Shown: in pieces, positions 35,505-47,565 of the stretch
Layout of the letters: each line of letters begins with the position of its first letter
Numbering within the stretch: the stretch's first letter is position 1
Source of the DNA: Scleromitrula shiraiana
Lineage: Eukaryota; Ascomycota; Leotiomycetes; Helotiales; Sclerotiniaceae
Length of the DNA: 64,000 nucleotides
Direction of reading: 5' to 3'
NCBI GenBank assembly: GCA_028455995.1
Contig: JABELC010000004.1
Coordinates: 3,036,501 to 3,100,500 of the forward strand
Notes under the pieces: model-generated
What the model was told of the DNA's origin: nothing
Database searches by the model: none
The model's input: only the letters and a program-made list of their open reading frames with translations
Position numbers and translations under genes: made by a program

Positions 35505-37280
35505 ATGTATTTTTCGTCCCTGTTGTTCTTGGTTAGCATTCCTTATGCAACAGCCGTAGACACATGGTGTGGTAAACCATATGTGAGTACGTGAGTATCT
35601 TTATCCTATCTAAAAGTTCATGTAAGAGTTTCTAATGTTTACAGTGACCACTCGATTGATCCAGGAGGTCAATTCCAGTTTCCGATACCTCAATCAAATC
35701 CTCTACTTTGTGTAACTATACAACCTCGTTACTCTATATTTTTGGACAGTGATGCGGGAGGTTCATTCATTGTCGATGCTGCAATATCTAATATTTTTGG
35801 GAGAGCTTACAACAATGCTACCTATAACACACCTGGGAGTAAGGTGAGCTCGCCATTTACGACCCTTGATATTGAAATTTACAATGAGGAATCTGGCGCT
35901 CTTCTGGTCACCAACAGTGTTCCTGTAAACTCTACAGAGAACTTAATCGAGTTCTCCTTCTCATCATTTCCGGCGCGGTTAAAACCTTACTCAATTTCAA
36001 TCTATGGCACCTCGCCAGATGGGCAACAATCTTACACAGCCACTACTACTATCTATGTGCTTCCATCTCGTAGTTATGGAAGTGCAGTGAAGATTGATAA
36101 TCTATATGGCGGCCTCTACATTCAGAATGCGAAGAATGACTGGAGTGGATGGTATGCCATATTTCCCAACGGATACTATGCAGATGGGTCTTACGTAACA
36201 CCAGATAATGTATCGCTGGCCAATCTTGAAACATACGCAGCACTTGGGTTTAACACCATAAATATCGTTCCTGATGGTGGTTTGCCCGATCAATCTTATC
36301 CAACCGCCCAACTTCAAGAGTACTGGGACAAACTTGATGAGCTAAATTTATTTAATCTCTACGACATGCGATTTGCCTTCCAGAACTCTACCAGAATTGA
36401 GAATCAAGTTTCACTTTGGAAAAATCGAACTACTCTTCTTTCCTGGTACACGGCAGATGAGCCTGATGGCTGGGTTTACGCATTAAATTCCACCCAACTT
36501 GCATATTCTCAACTTAAATCTCTCGACCCCTATCATCCAGTCAGTCTCGTTCTCAACTGTCAAAACTTCTACTATGAGAATTACTCCTCCGGAGCTGATA
36601 TAACATTCCAAGATGCATATCCAGTAGCTATCAACGCAACTTGGTCTATTCCTTGGAATACGCCATGCAATGCAACATACGGTGATTGCGGTTGCGATAA
36701 TTGTCTAGGAGAACTTGAGGATGTTTCCAATCGACTAGATGACATCCAAAGTTATCAAAAAAACTTGAATGACCAAGGCGGTCTGATCAAACCTACCTGG
36801 TCTGTTCTACAGGCATTTGGAGAGCAGGATTATTGGCAAAGTATACCTAGTGCCGCGGAGGTAGAATTGATGATGATGCTCAGCATCAACCACGATGCGA
36901 AAGGAATTACGTATTGGATCTATCCCAGTACAGACGACATAAATGTTGCAAGTGGCAAGCTGGGAAATGTATTTCAGACCTCACCAACAATTGATTTTCT
37001 TTTTGGCACAAGGACCATTAAAGGCTTAAGTGTTGAAGGGGCAAACTTGCTAGATGTTGGTGCATGGATTATGGGAGATCAGATGATGATTGGAATTGCC
37101 AATGGGCAGTACGCTACTTCGAATTCCCCAGTGGTAATCAGTCTTCCTGAGAATGCTATATCAATCAACCGGACGCTTTATGGTGATTCAAGTTGGGCAC
37201 TGCATTGTGGGCAGCTAACAAAATCGGGTCTGAGTGGCTTGGAAGTAGATATTTTGATATTGGATCTCAGTACACCATGA
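35505..37280 (+). CDS. Secreted glycosidase-like (TIM-barrel) protein, function unassigned
   Basis: Two exons, 35505-35590 and 35645-37280 (54 bp intron with GTGAGT donor and TTTACAG acceptor), give 573 residues. MYFSSLLFLVSIPYATA is a clear secretion signal. A beta-rich N-terminal region (to about 170) precedes alternating segments typical of a (beta/alpha)8 barrel: LGFNTINIVPDG, LFNLYDMRF, LLSWYTADEPDGW, HPVSLVLNC, DITFQDAYP and GITYWIYPS. WYTADEPDGW (near 300) puts an acidic residue where many clan-A glycosidases place the acid/base. A Cys-rich insert (CNATYGDCGCDNCLGE) and many N-glycosylation sequons fit an extracellular enzyme. I cannot assign a GH family or substrate. Confidence 0.75.
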
Positions 37281-37527
37281 TTTGGCTGGGCTCTGATATC
37301 CATTTGTAGGGTAATATTTTATTATAAATAGCTGTACTTCTTGATTACCCAATCAGCAGAAATTTATACATAGTGTATTAATTCCATTCGCCATGATTAT
37401 CTCATCCGATGAATTCTCAACTGATGATAAACACGGATAAAGAATCTTGAGATGGTGATTAGGTGGCTAATCTTGGCCAAATTATGAATATGAAGCTACC
37501 CATTAGGTAGAAAATGCGAGTTCAATC
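37281..37527. other. Convergent 3' flanks
   Basis: 3' regions of the secreted protein gene and the P450 gene, including a plus-strand TATTTTATTATAAATA stretch that could serve 3' end formation. Confidence 0.3.
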
Positions 37528-39190
37528 TCAATGACCATTCTTCATCGTAATCTCGCATTTATGACCCATAGGCTCGATTAGGAAGAAACTAAGCATCTCC
37601 ATCCCTTCTTCACTCTGTTTCGCTGCAATCTTTGCCCCTACACATTTTCTGAAGAACAATGCAGAAGCAAGCAACAGTTCCATTCGTGCGAGGTGCACAC
37701 CAACGCATGTACGAGTGCCGGCTCCGAATGCATGATACGCTGCTTTGGCATCATCTCCTTGTGATGTGGTGGATATCCATCGCTGAGGTAGAAACCTGAT
37801 AATGAGGTTTGAAATCAGTATTATATGTATTAAGAGAATTTGAAGGGGGCTTACTTTTCGGGTTCTGGAAAGATTTTCGAATCACGATGAATTGTGTAAG
37901 CTTGGGTAGCTACAGTGATACCCTCTGGCAGAAAATAGCCATTCAAAAGACTACCACCCTTTGGTACGGTTCGAGGGAGGCTCCCTGCTGCAGCACCATA
38001 CAATCTTAGGGTTTCTTCAATGACCGCATTCAGCAGTTCCAATTCTTCAATATCCGATGAAGAGAATCCTTCTGGTAGTGTCCACACTTCGGTTTCTATT
38101 TGCTGTTGAAGATATGGATCTTTCAACACATTATAAACAAGGTATGTCATTGTGATGGCTGTCGTATCGGTTCCAGCAACAATGATATTTGCAGCTTCTT
38201 GTTGAATAGAAGCATCTGATATTGAAGCATTCTCTTTCTCGCTCTCAGCGAGGATTTTTCGAAAAATGGTAGGATTTGCTGTGGATTGAGACTTTGCATT
38301 TCTCACTGCAATCAAACCACGTTCGAGCATTCGATCATCTGGGGTGATAAGAAAAGGGATACCGAGAAACTTTCCAATGACAAATATACGAGGGAATTCC
38401 GCTCTGATACCGCCCATCTTAGCGGCGTGCAGAAGATCTTCAGTGTATTGTGTTTTCTACACTTTTATTAGTATTCTGATTTCTTGATACCTCTAGAATT
38501 CCATCTACCTTTTCGTTCTCCAGTGTATTGAAGCTTTCTCCAAAAGATAAATGTCCAACTACATCTGTAGCCATGAATGTGAACCATTTCAGAATATCCG
38601 CTTCACCTTGCAAAGCATCGCGATTGATTTTATCCACGGCCATCTCTACCTTCTTCCTTACTTCCACCTCCCAATTTGATCTTAAGAACGACTTCCCCAA
38701 CCCTTGAGAAAATAGCTTTCTGCGCACCGAATGAACTTTGGGATTGATCATGGTGAAGATAGCCTCTGATCCAGGGACAAAAGATTGGTACCATGGAGAC
38801 TTCAAGAAGGGCTTTGAAAAACTATGAATGGTTCGAAAAGCAGGAAGCGAACTGATAGCAACTTCAGCTGGTGCCACGATCACTACAGGTCCATATTTGA
38901 GATGTAAAGAATGGATATAGTGAAGTCGACGACCGGTTACAACGTGGTATTTCAACACCAAATGTGTGAATCGTGCATACCATGGTCCAGGGATCTTGCT
39001 AAGAGCACTAAAGTATGCTCGGTGGAGCGACTGGAAGAGGTTAGAGCTGTCATGTACATTGCCCTCCTTTGACTGTATGAAAACTAGAAAGAAGATGAAT
39101 TACCTTGATTAGAAGTGTAAGAAACACAACCCCCAGAGCGATGCTTGCTGGTGCCACATGAAAAAATTGAATAAAATTGAAGACTTCCAT
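37528..39190 (-). CDS. Cytochrome P450 monooxygenase
   Basis: Four exons (39190-39104, 39030-38509, 38456-37855, 37795-37528) give 492 residues. The N-terminus has one membrane anchor (APASIALGVVFLTLLIK) followed by the proline-rich KIPGPWY hinge, so the protein sits on the ER membrane facing the cytosol. The I-helix oxygen-binding motif AGTDTTA, the K-helix EETLRLY (ExxR), PEPEKFLPQRW and the heme loop FGAGTRTCVG with its cysteine ligand are all present. Intron 2 must use the GTAGAT donor at 38508 (52 bp); the nearer GTATCA would leave a 34 bp intron. It looks intact. The type resembles fungal secondary-metabolism or xenobiotic P450s; the substrate is unknown and no synthase gene is adjacent. 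Confidence 0.9.
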
Positions 39191-40637
39191 AATCGTGGTT
39201 ACTTGTCACGACGAATTGAAGTCAGGAAGACCATATTTATAGTTTGGACCATCAAACTTCCACGACAGCACTAGGAACGATGCATTATGTCAATTGCCGG
39301 GGCATCGCCACAAGCAGTGACGTTGGTGTCACTTCAAGATACAGGACTGCATGGATTGTTTCAATCTATCTGCAGCTTGCACAGTGTAAAGCCGTACGAA
39401 CATTGTACGATATTGGACAACATCAAAAACAAACAACAGCAGCAATGTTTTAGTGATGTGAATACCGGAGATTTCTAACAGCGCGAAAGACCGAGTCAGG
39501 TGGGGTGCTCCAAATGAACATTCATGGAAACAAGAGAGGCATGGCAGGTTACATTCTATGGAACTTTTTTACTTTTTTCTTCTTCTTGGACTGATTCATT
39601 TATGGTCGGCCCCCCTGTGAGTTTGGGACTTGGTTGAGATAATCTAGGCTAATCAGCGGCCACCTCCCTTAATTTCTAAAAAGCTCATTATTCAGCAGTG
39701 AGATTCAATACTGTATTTATTATTCTGTGGATGTGAAGATTGTATTTCCGCCTTGTTAATTGTGATTTTGATCAATTTATTATATTTTCCTTATTGGTAT
39801 GTCTGTAGTATTGTTCTATATTCTCTCAATATGTAGAAAATAGAAAGTGAGATAGATGCATCATCTTGCTTACCTAAATATTAGATTATTGGACCTACAC
39901 TAGGAAAATAACCCATTTCTCAGAGAATCTACGAGACATCTAGGGTTGAGACACACAAAGGATATGCTATCTTATCAGGCTTTTATTGTGTGAAATGATC
40001 CATGTCATGTATCCCTCACGCTCGAAAAAGTATGAGGCCCAAATTCTTTATATATTTGTCCACGGAGCTGCGCTTCTTACTCCGGTTGCTCCCTTTTATC
40101 TTTGCATCAGATCTTCAACAGATTCTACACGTTTTCGGAACTCCGAATCAATTGAATATCCGGAAATAAGCGGAGGATTTTTCTCTGTTGCTTGGGAAGC
40201 TAGTTTATCGTGTAGTGCACCAATGTTTCTTGCTCAAACATCTTATATTTTTGTTCTCCCGAAAGTTGCTCCTGAATTGGCTTAAGTTGGGATGCCGTGC
40301 TTATTACCGCATAAAACCGATAAAGCCGGAGTATAGAAGTCTATTCGTAAGCATTCTATCCCCATATATACAGTTACTGACAAACTTCAAGCAGCATTGG
40401 AGATAAACCGCAAGGCTCAATTTGCTCAAGCCAGCACACAATGGTACAATGGCTTCGGAACTGGACGAGAAAACGCATTTATATCCGAATATAGTGAAGG
40501 AAATAATATGATGAGAACATAAAACGAGATTGAATTCGTAGCTCAGAGTCACCGAATTTCAAGTCTCACTTGGTTGTCTAATACGCCGAAAGCAAAGTAC
40601 AACTTTCTAAAACATCTCGAAAATTATATCCTTCATA
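39191..40637. other. Intergenic, about 1.45 kb, no gene seen
   Basis: P450 promoter to the left and the SDR remnant's promoter to the right. Several open frames (for example 39986-40285) show no domain, and codon use is not gene-like. Confidence 0.45.
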
Positions 40638-42284
40638 ATGCCTTTCCAAAAGACAATCGTCCTGATCACAGGTTTATCAGGCCTTAACCTCCACTGGTTC
40701 ACGAGCTAATAGTGCCTATAGGAGCAAACAGTGGTATCGGATTTGACACCGCTCTCTTTGTAGCAAAATCCGCTCCATCATACCATGTAATGATTGGTAG
40801 TCGCTCACCCAAAAAAGGCAAAGCAACATTACAATCAATTCTTTCCCAACCATTAACCAATACTTTTTTAGTTATTTAACTTGCCAGATACTATGATATT
40901 CAAAGAATCTTTTTTATTGTACTATATAATAATATTTATAAAGAATTCAGAAAATTTAATATATTAATTAATAACATAGAGATGATATTATTTATATCTA
41001 ATTTAAAAGAATAATTTTAAATTATTTTTAAAATTAATATTATCGCCTTTATTATTATAATCAAAAAGCTTTTATTTTTATCAAAAAAGTTTAATGATAT
41101 TTGATTGTTTTATATTTTGAATATTTTGAAATTATTATTTTATTATATTGATTCAAATTATTTATTATTTAAAATCGATTGTTTAGTTTATTGAATAAAT
41201 AAAATAAAATTAAATATATTAATAATTCTTTTATTATATAGCCTGAGAGTATAATAAAAAAGGAATTAAGATTTAGATATATTATTATAAACTTCAAGTT
41301 GTTGAAAAAGAATAATAGAATAATGTTATGCAACTTGAAAAAACGTTAAATTCTAAAATGAATATAAAAATAATTACAAATATTTTGAAAAATAAAAAAG
41401 ATAAAAATATCCTAGTAGTTTATATAATTAATGATAAAACAGAAATTGAAAAAATATATTATAAATAAAAATCATAAACTAATTGATAATCGCTCATCCA
41501 AAAAAGGTAAAGCAACATTATAATCAATTTTTTCTCAATTATTAATCAATACTCTTAGAAAAGAGATTATTAACTTAATACAGGTCTGATTAATCAGAAA
41601 TATGGAAGTTCATATAGTCTTCATCTTTACTTAGTTTTAGATCAACAACCTCAACAATACAAATACATATACTCCATAACTAAATCTCTTCTTTTCTCTC
41701 TTTTGGTTATTTAATTTGATATGCCATTCAAATAATTTTTCTTTATTATATATAATAATATTTATAAAGAATTCCGAAAACTCAATATATTAATTAATAA
41801 TATAAGAATAGTAATATTGTTAATATTTAATTTAAAAAAATAATTTTAAATTATTTTTGAAATTAATATTATCAATTTTATTATTATAATTGAAAATTCT
41901 TTATTTTTATTAAAAAAAATCTAATAATATTTGATTACTTTGTATTTTAAGTATTTTAAAATCATTATTTTATTATATTGACTTAAATCATTCATTATTT
42001 AAAATTAATTTTTTAGTTTATCAAATAAATAAAATAATATTAAATATATTAATAATTTCTTATTATATAAAATATAATAAGAAAAAAATCAAGATTTAAA
42101 CGCTTTATTTTAGATATATTATTATAAACTTAATAAAAAAGAATAATATAATAATGCTAAACAAAAACTTGAAACATTAAGTTCCGAAACAAACACAAAG
42201 ACAATCACAAGTATATTGGAAGGCAAAGGAGATAAAGATGTTGAGAAGTTTTTGAAGAAATATGGTTTATATGATTGGGGATGA
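40638..42284 (+). pseudogene. Short-chain dehydrogenase/reductase (SDR), internally duplicated and RIP-mutated
   Basis: An intact 5' end (40638-40671, 50 bp intron, 40722 on) encodes MPFQKTIVLITGANSGIGFD, the NAD(P)-binding TGxxxGIG motif of classical SDRs, then a normal stretch to LQSILSQPLTN. From about 40860 the sequence becomes AT-rich and non-coding. A second, mutated copy of the same segment starts near 41478. Each copy keeps a degraded trace of the SDR KEFGKLDVLINNA region (about 40937 and 41765). The gene ends normally with GDKDVEKFLKKYGLYDWG and TGA at 42282-42284. Only the duplicated part is mutated; the unique 5' end is clean. Confidence 0.85.
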
Positions 42285-42325
42285 AACAGAAAACAGAAAA
42301 ATACATTGTAGATAAGGATCGTAAA

Positions 42326-43690
42326 CTAAACGCCACCCTCTGCGAGCTTTTCATTCCCACTAGTAGATCTACTCGTCTGATATTCTTTGATCTTTCTGGT
42401 CTTAACTTTCTCGTTAAACATCTCATCCAATTCATCGTAAGTTCTATCCTTAGTTTCTAGGATATCAACCCAAACGACTGCAAAAGCGATTATACTTGTA
42501 GCAAAGAAAATCCATCCCATTTTCCCACCTAAATCTCCTTCTCCAGGGTTGAACATATATGGAACTACCACGTTCCAGATGGTAAAATACGAGTGGTTGA
42601 AGAAGAACCCCACCGACTGGGGTTTTGCTCGGAGACGCATTGATGAAACTTCTCCCGCAATTGAAATTCCAGGTCCGATTGCGGGGCCGATGGTAAACCA
42701 CATGAGTTGAAGTGTAATTCCAACACACCTATCATAGTCAGTTATGAAATTGAACGAATAGGATTGTAAAACACATACCATAAAGAAGCACTAGATGATG
42801 ATATAGAAGCGGAGATGCCCATGATAAAAAACAAAACAACAGCTAATCCAATTCCACTCAAGATCATCTTTCTTCTGCCGACAAATGTCATGAACCAGAA
42901 TGTGAAAAAGCTAGCAATCAATGCGAAACCAATTCCAAGTTCAATCATCATCGACGCATCCGAAGAAGATAATCCTGCAATGACCATGAAGTACGGAGCA
43001 TTAGAGATGAAAGTTGCACCAATAATTTGATTGAGACCATTGATGTAAAGAATAATTCGTGTTCTGCGCCAGTTTGTTCCCCTGAAGAGATCAAGATACG
43101 AAGATTCGCTTCCTGCGTGTGCCTGCTCACTTTCTTCACGAGTGATGTGAACTATACTGGCAAGAATTGGCTCGACAGGGGTCTTGTTTCCATATAGTTT
43201 GTAATGTTTTGGTGGCTGTATGAATCTTTCCTTTCCGAACCAAGTGGTATGGAGATTCTGGTACCAGTAGACAACCGAGGACAATAACACCAGGCCAGAC
43301 CCACTCCGAAGCAAACAAAACTTTGTAGGCTGATTGATTGATGATTGCTATACGGTCGAATGCGATAGAAGCTGCGATGAGATATCCCAAGTTCATACTA
43401 AACGCATATGCAGACAATGCAACGCCACGAATACTCAAAGGAGTAATCTCAGAGACATAAGGTTGGCCTGCCGTCAATGCCATTTCAAGTCCCAGAGCAT
43501 TTACCATTTTTCCAGCTAGATAAGCCCCAGGTGTTGTAGCAGTGTAGACAACTGCGATACCGATGATTGAGATAATTCCAAACACTATGAATGATATTCG
43601 ACGATCAAACAGATCTGATATTGGACCAGCACCCCAAGCACCGATGCTGGTACATAAATAAAAGAGACTGAGTTTAAACCAATCCCTAAA
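42326..43690 (-). pseudogene. MFS sugar transporter, 5'-truncated and frameshifted
   Basis: Minus-strand sugar-porter remnant. Recognisable parts: SIGAWGAGPISDLFDRR (motif A, near 43640), PESPYHLVRKG (end of the N-half, near 43250), GRRKMILSG (near 42875), and WVDILETKDRTYDELDEMF (C-terminal signature) after a 50 bp intron (42729-42778). Between TATKTLQ and LYGNKTPVEP the reading frame shifts (near 43195, one base extra or two missing) with no intron to explain it. Upstream of about 43690 the homology stops: the first one or two helices and the start codon are missing. A TIR element arm lies 320 bp further upstream. Confidence 0.82.
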
Positions 43691-44201
43691 TCTCCTTGTT
43701 CTTTAATTCCTCAACTTTCAAGGGTTCGAGTATATCTTTTAAGTCCTGACTGACACTTTCAAACATCCGCATTTTACCCCACACTGAGGAAAGTGGACGC
43801 TCCATTTCTCGTTAATTCTTAACCCGACGATAAAGAGTTGAATTATTTTTATTGTAATTTGTCAAGATATACTTCGTACTTGAATAAAGTAAAATAGACA
43901 TCTAGAATCACATATAGATATCTAGATATATCATTCTAAGAAAACACAATAAATATGGATCCCTGAATTCGATAATACAGTTAAGTCTGGACAAGGTCGT
44001 GTAAAAGCTATCTGGTCCGCCCCATTCGGCAATAAGCCCCATTTGTAAATCGGATCCTTCTATTAGTCAATCGGACTTTATTGCCGAATCGGGTATCTTA
44101 TTGATCAATTAGAAGATTTTCATTAATTCAATAATTTTAAAGATATATTTTTTTTAAAAAAATTTATTTTAAATTAAACTTTTTTTATTAATAAAGAAAT
44201 T

Positions 44202-44335
44202 AATAATAAAAAAATTAATAATAAAAAAATCAATAATAAAAAAATCAATAATAAAAAAATCAATAATAAAAAAATCAATAATAAAAAAATCAATAATAAA
44301 AAAATCAATAATAAAAAAATCAATAATAAAAAGAT
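44202..44335. repeat. 15 bp tandem repeat (CAATAATAAAAAAAT), about 9 copies
   Basis: Nearly perfect head-to-tail copies, the first with T instead of C at one site. It lies just inside the left arm of TIR element copy 2 and expands a sequence (TTAATAATAAAA-type) present once in the shorter copy at 55213. Confidence 0.9.
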
Positions 44336-44380
44336 TATAAATAAAGAAATAATGAATAAAGAAATAAAAAAATATATTTT

Positions 44381-44680
44381 TAATATTGTTTTAATATTTT
44401 TAATATTTTTAATATTTTTAATATTTTTAATATTTTTAATATTTTTAATATTTTTAATATTTTTAATATTTTTAATATTTTTAATATTTTTAATATTTTT
44501 AATATTTTAATATTTTTAATATTTTTAATATTTTTAATATTTTTAATATTTTTAATATTTTTAATATTTTTAATATTTTTAATATTTTAATATTTTAATA
44601 TTTTTAATATTTTAATATTTTTAATATTTTTAATATTTTTAATATTTTTAATATTTTTAATATTTTTAATATTTTTAATA
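44381..44680. repeat. 9 bp tandem repeat (AATATTTTT), about 30 copies
   Basis: A 300 bp run of AATATTTTT with a few 8 bp variants (AATATTTT). Within the same element as the 15 bp repeat; no coding potential. Confidence 0.92.
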
Positions 44681-44935
44681 TATCTTTGATTTTTTTAATC
44701 CCTTTAATATCTTTAATATCTCTATTCTTTTTATTCTCTTTACTTTTTGATATTTTTGTTATTGTTATTGTTGATTTTATTATTGATATTATAGAATTTA
44801 TTGAATTTGAATTTATAAATTTAATCCTTTTTGATCTCGAATTAACAAGAGTTTAAGCAAAAGTAATGAATTGATTTTCTTGATTTTTTTGATTAAAAAT
44901 AATGAATTGATTTTTTTTTTTGATTTTTTTAATCA

Positions 44936-45095
44936 TGTTTGTATGACTCTGGGGGTATGGAACTATACAAATATGGTATCAATCAATATTGTATTATTTG
45001 TTTAAGGAGTTTAAGAAAAATGTTGTATGCTATTGAGGATATATATTTTTTTAATAAATATATAATATAAAATTATATATTTAATTATATAGATA
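44936..45095 (-). repeat. LTR (3' LTR of the minus-strand copia element)
   Basis: 160 bp, begins TGTTTGTATGACTCTGGGGG. It differs from its partner almost only by C/T and G/A transitions, so divergence reflects RIP rather than age alone. Confidence 0.88.
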
Positions 45096-46872
45096 TTAGC
45101 GATTTTTTGAAAATCTGAGGTTATGTATATAAAAAGTTAAATTTTATAAAAATTATAAATTATTTATATAAGATAAAAAGCAAAATAAGCTTTTTTTAGC
45201 TTTTTGTTATTTTGAAATCTTTATAATTTATTTATATATAATGTGATATTTTGAAGTTAAATTGGGATAAATATTATTTAGATTGTGTATTATTATTGTT
45301 TTATATTATTATTATTTTTTATATTGTATTTTTTATTATTTTGTCTTGTAATGATTGTATATAAATTAAGTAAATAGAATTGATTATTATTTAGTTATTC
45401 TCTAAAAAATAAATAAAGAAAAAAAGAAAAAATCAAAATCTTTTCTTATGCTCAATTTATTTGTTGATTTTTATCGATATTTTGTTTATATTGATAAATT
45501 CTTTTAATATTAAGTAAAGTTTTACTTTTATTATTATGTTTATTAAGTTATTATTGTTGTTGATTTATTATATTTTTATAATTTCTTTATATTTATATAA
45601 TTAATGTAATATTATAATATTGATTATAAGTTGTTTTTTAATTATTGTTCTGAATTTAGTTAATAATTGAAATAAAAAATATGAATTAGTATAAATGATT
45701 AATGATAGAATATAATTATTAAAAATTTTATTAATTATATTTTTAATAATGATTGTTATATTGAAATTGAAAATTATTGTATAAAGTTTTGATATTAATA
45801 TAGTCTAAATAATATATTTGTATTTGATTGAAGATTAATATATAATATTTGTATTTTTATTTTTGTTTATTAGTATGATAATATATTTAATTTAGGATGA
45901 TAGATTAGGGTTATTAATATATAAAATATTAATAAATATATATATATAAAGGGTATTAAAATTAAATGGTATAAATCGAAATTTTTTTATAAAGTTTTTT
46001 TTTTATTATTATATGTGTTTGTTAAATATTTTTATATTTTTATTATCTAATTCGATATTTTATGTAATTTATGCTAAATTAAATAAAATTTTAAATTGGT
46101 AATAGATTATAATATAAGTATTGTAAATGCACTATATAATATATTGCTTTTTTAATATTATATTTTTTTAAAATCTATTGTATATTCTGTATATATTGGT
46201 ATTAATGTTTTTGATTTATTTTATATTTTTGTATTAAAGTTTTTGGTTTATTGTAATTGTTGAACCTTTTAATGATATTAAACTATTATTAAATTTAAAT
46301 AAATATATTTTAGTTAGTTATTTTTGTTTTTTATATAAGAATTTAATTTTTTTTAAATAATGTTTTTTTTTATAAATAAATTATTTATTAATAATAATTA
46401 AAGTATTATCGATTTATATTGCTATAATTCTAAATCTTTATTTTTATATATATAGTAAATAAAAGTTATATATCAATGCTATTATTTTAAACTTTATAAT
46501 ATAATGGTTTAAATATATATTAAATTAATGATTTTTTGTTTTTAGAATTTTATATAATGATTATATTATATGAAATATAGTTTTAAATAGATATTCTATT
46601 TTTAAAATTATATATATAAAGATAAAACGCGCAAGTTTTGAATTTGCTTATATATATACTTGAATAATATCGCGTAAATAAATGTTGAATATGTTGTTGC
46701 TTTTTATTGCTATTATAATAATTATAATTATTAATACTAATCGATAAATTAAATATTATATAATTAAGGATTATATAAATATAATATATTTTTCTGCATT
46801 ATTAAAACTTTATATAATAAATCTTGATTTTTTATATATGTTTTTTATATTTAGATATTTAAGTCCATTAAT

Positions 46873-47565
46873 CTATTTGCATTTAAAAATTCTCATTTTT
46901 ATCGAAATTTTTTTTTGTTTTATCACCTCAAATATACTAGTTTCCATTAATCTGTCCAGTTCTTTTTTTCTTAATTCTACATATATCCCGCTCGTTTCTT
47001 TTTTATTGTATTTAGCCCATCCAGCGGAGAAAATCAACTTTTTTGTAAAAAAAGTATTAATTAGATATATAATATATTCATTATTTAATAATATTATAAT
47101 ATCTAATAATATTTTTTTAAAGTCCTTATTTTTCATATATAATCTAGATCATACTTTTTATCATACATTTTATTAAATATGTTAATAAAATTGAATCGTT
47201 ATTAATAATGAAATATTAGAACTTTGATTTTTTTTTAATCTGCTATATCTGTAAATTGTTAGTTTGGGTAACTTGAATATCACTACTTTTAATATTTTTT
47301 GAATAATTAATTAATTATTATTATTGTTTATGGATATAAATAATATATAATTTTTTGCATATATTATTGATAATATTGATATTAAATTAATAGATTTTTT
47401 ATAATATAAGCGAATCGATATTAATTGTATAATTACAATATAACCATTTATATTGATTTTGCAATTTTTGTTTTTCATCGATTTAAAAATATAAGGTCCT
47501 ATGCATTTTCCTTTTTTTGTTCTAGCGATTTTTTTATATATTAGAATTTCTAAACATATCTTCAA
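46873..47565 (-). pseudogene. Copia pol remnant: integrase C-terminus to reverse transcriptase start
   Basis: Minus-strand frames 47565-47311 and 47136-46873 are the best preserved parts of the element. The first has RTKKGKCIGPYIFKSM followed by a strand-rich segment ending RLYYK, like the copia integrase tail. The second has ELRKKELDRLMETSIFEVI then RIFKCK, the conserved lead-in to copia reverse transcriptase. They are separated by stops and are not functional. Confidence 0.65.

Noticed and set aside
38457..38490. 34 bp intron in the P450 gene
   Set aside because: Too short for fungal splicing. The GTAGAT donor 18 bp upstream gives a normal 52 bp intron and also keeps frame.
44202..44335. 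Possible CRISPR-like regular repeat
   Set aside because: Units are contiguous with no spacers; it is a simple tandem repeat in a eukaryotic transposon.
46838..47176. Plus-strand ORF of 112 codons in AT-rich DNA
   Set aside because: Antisense shadow of the minus-strand copia pol remnant; composition is that of RIP-mutated sequence.
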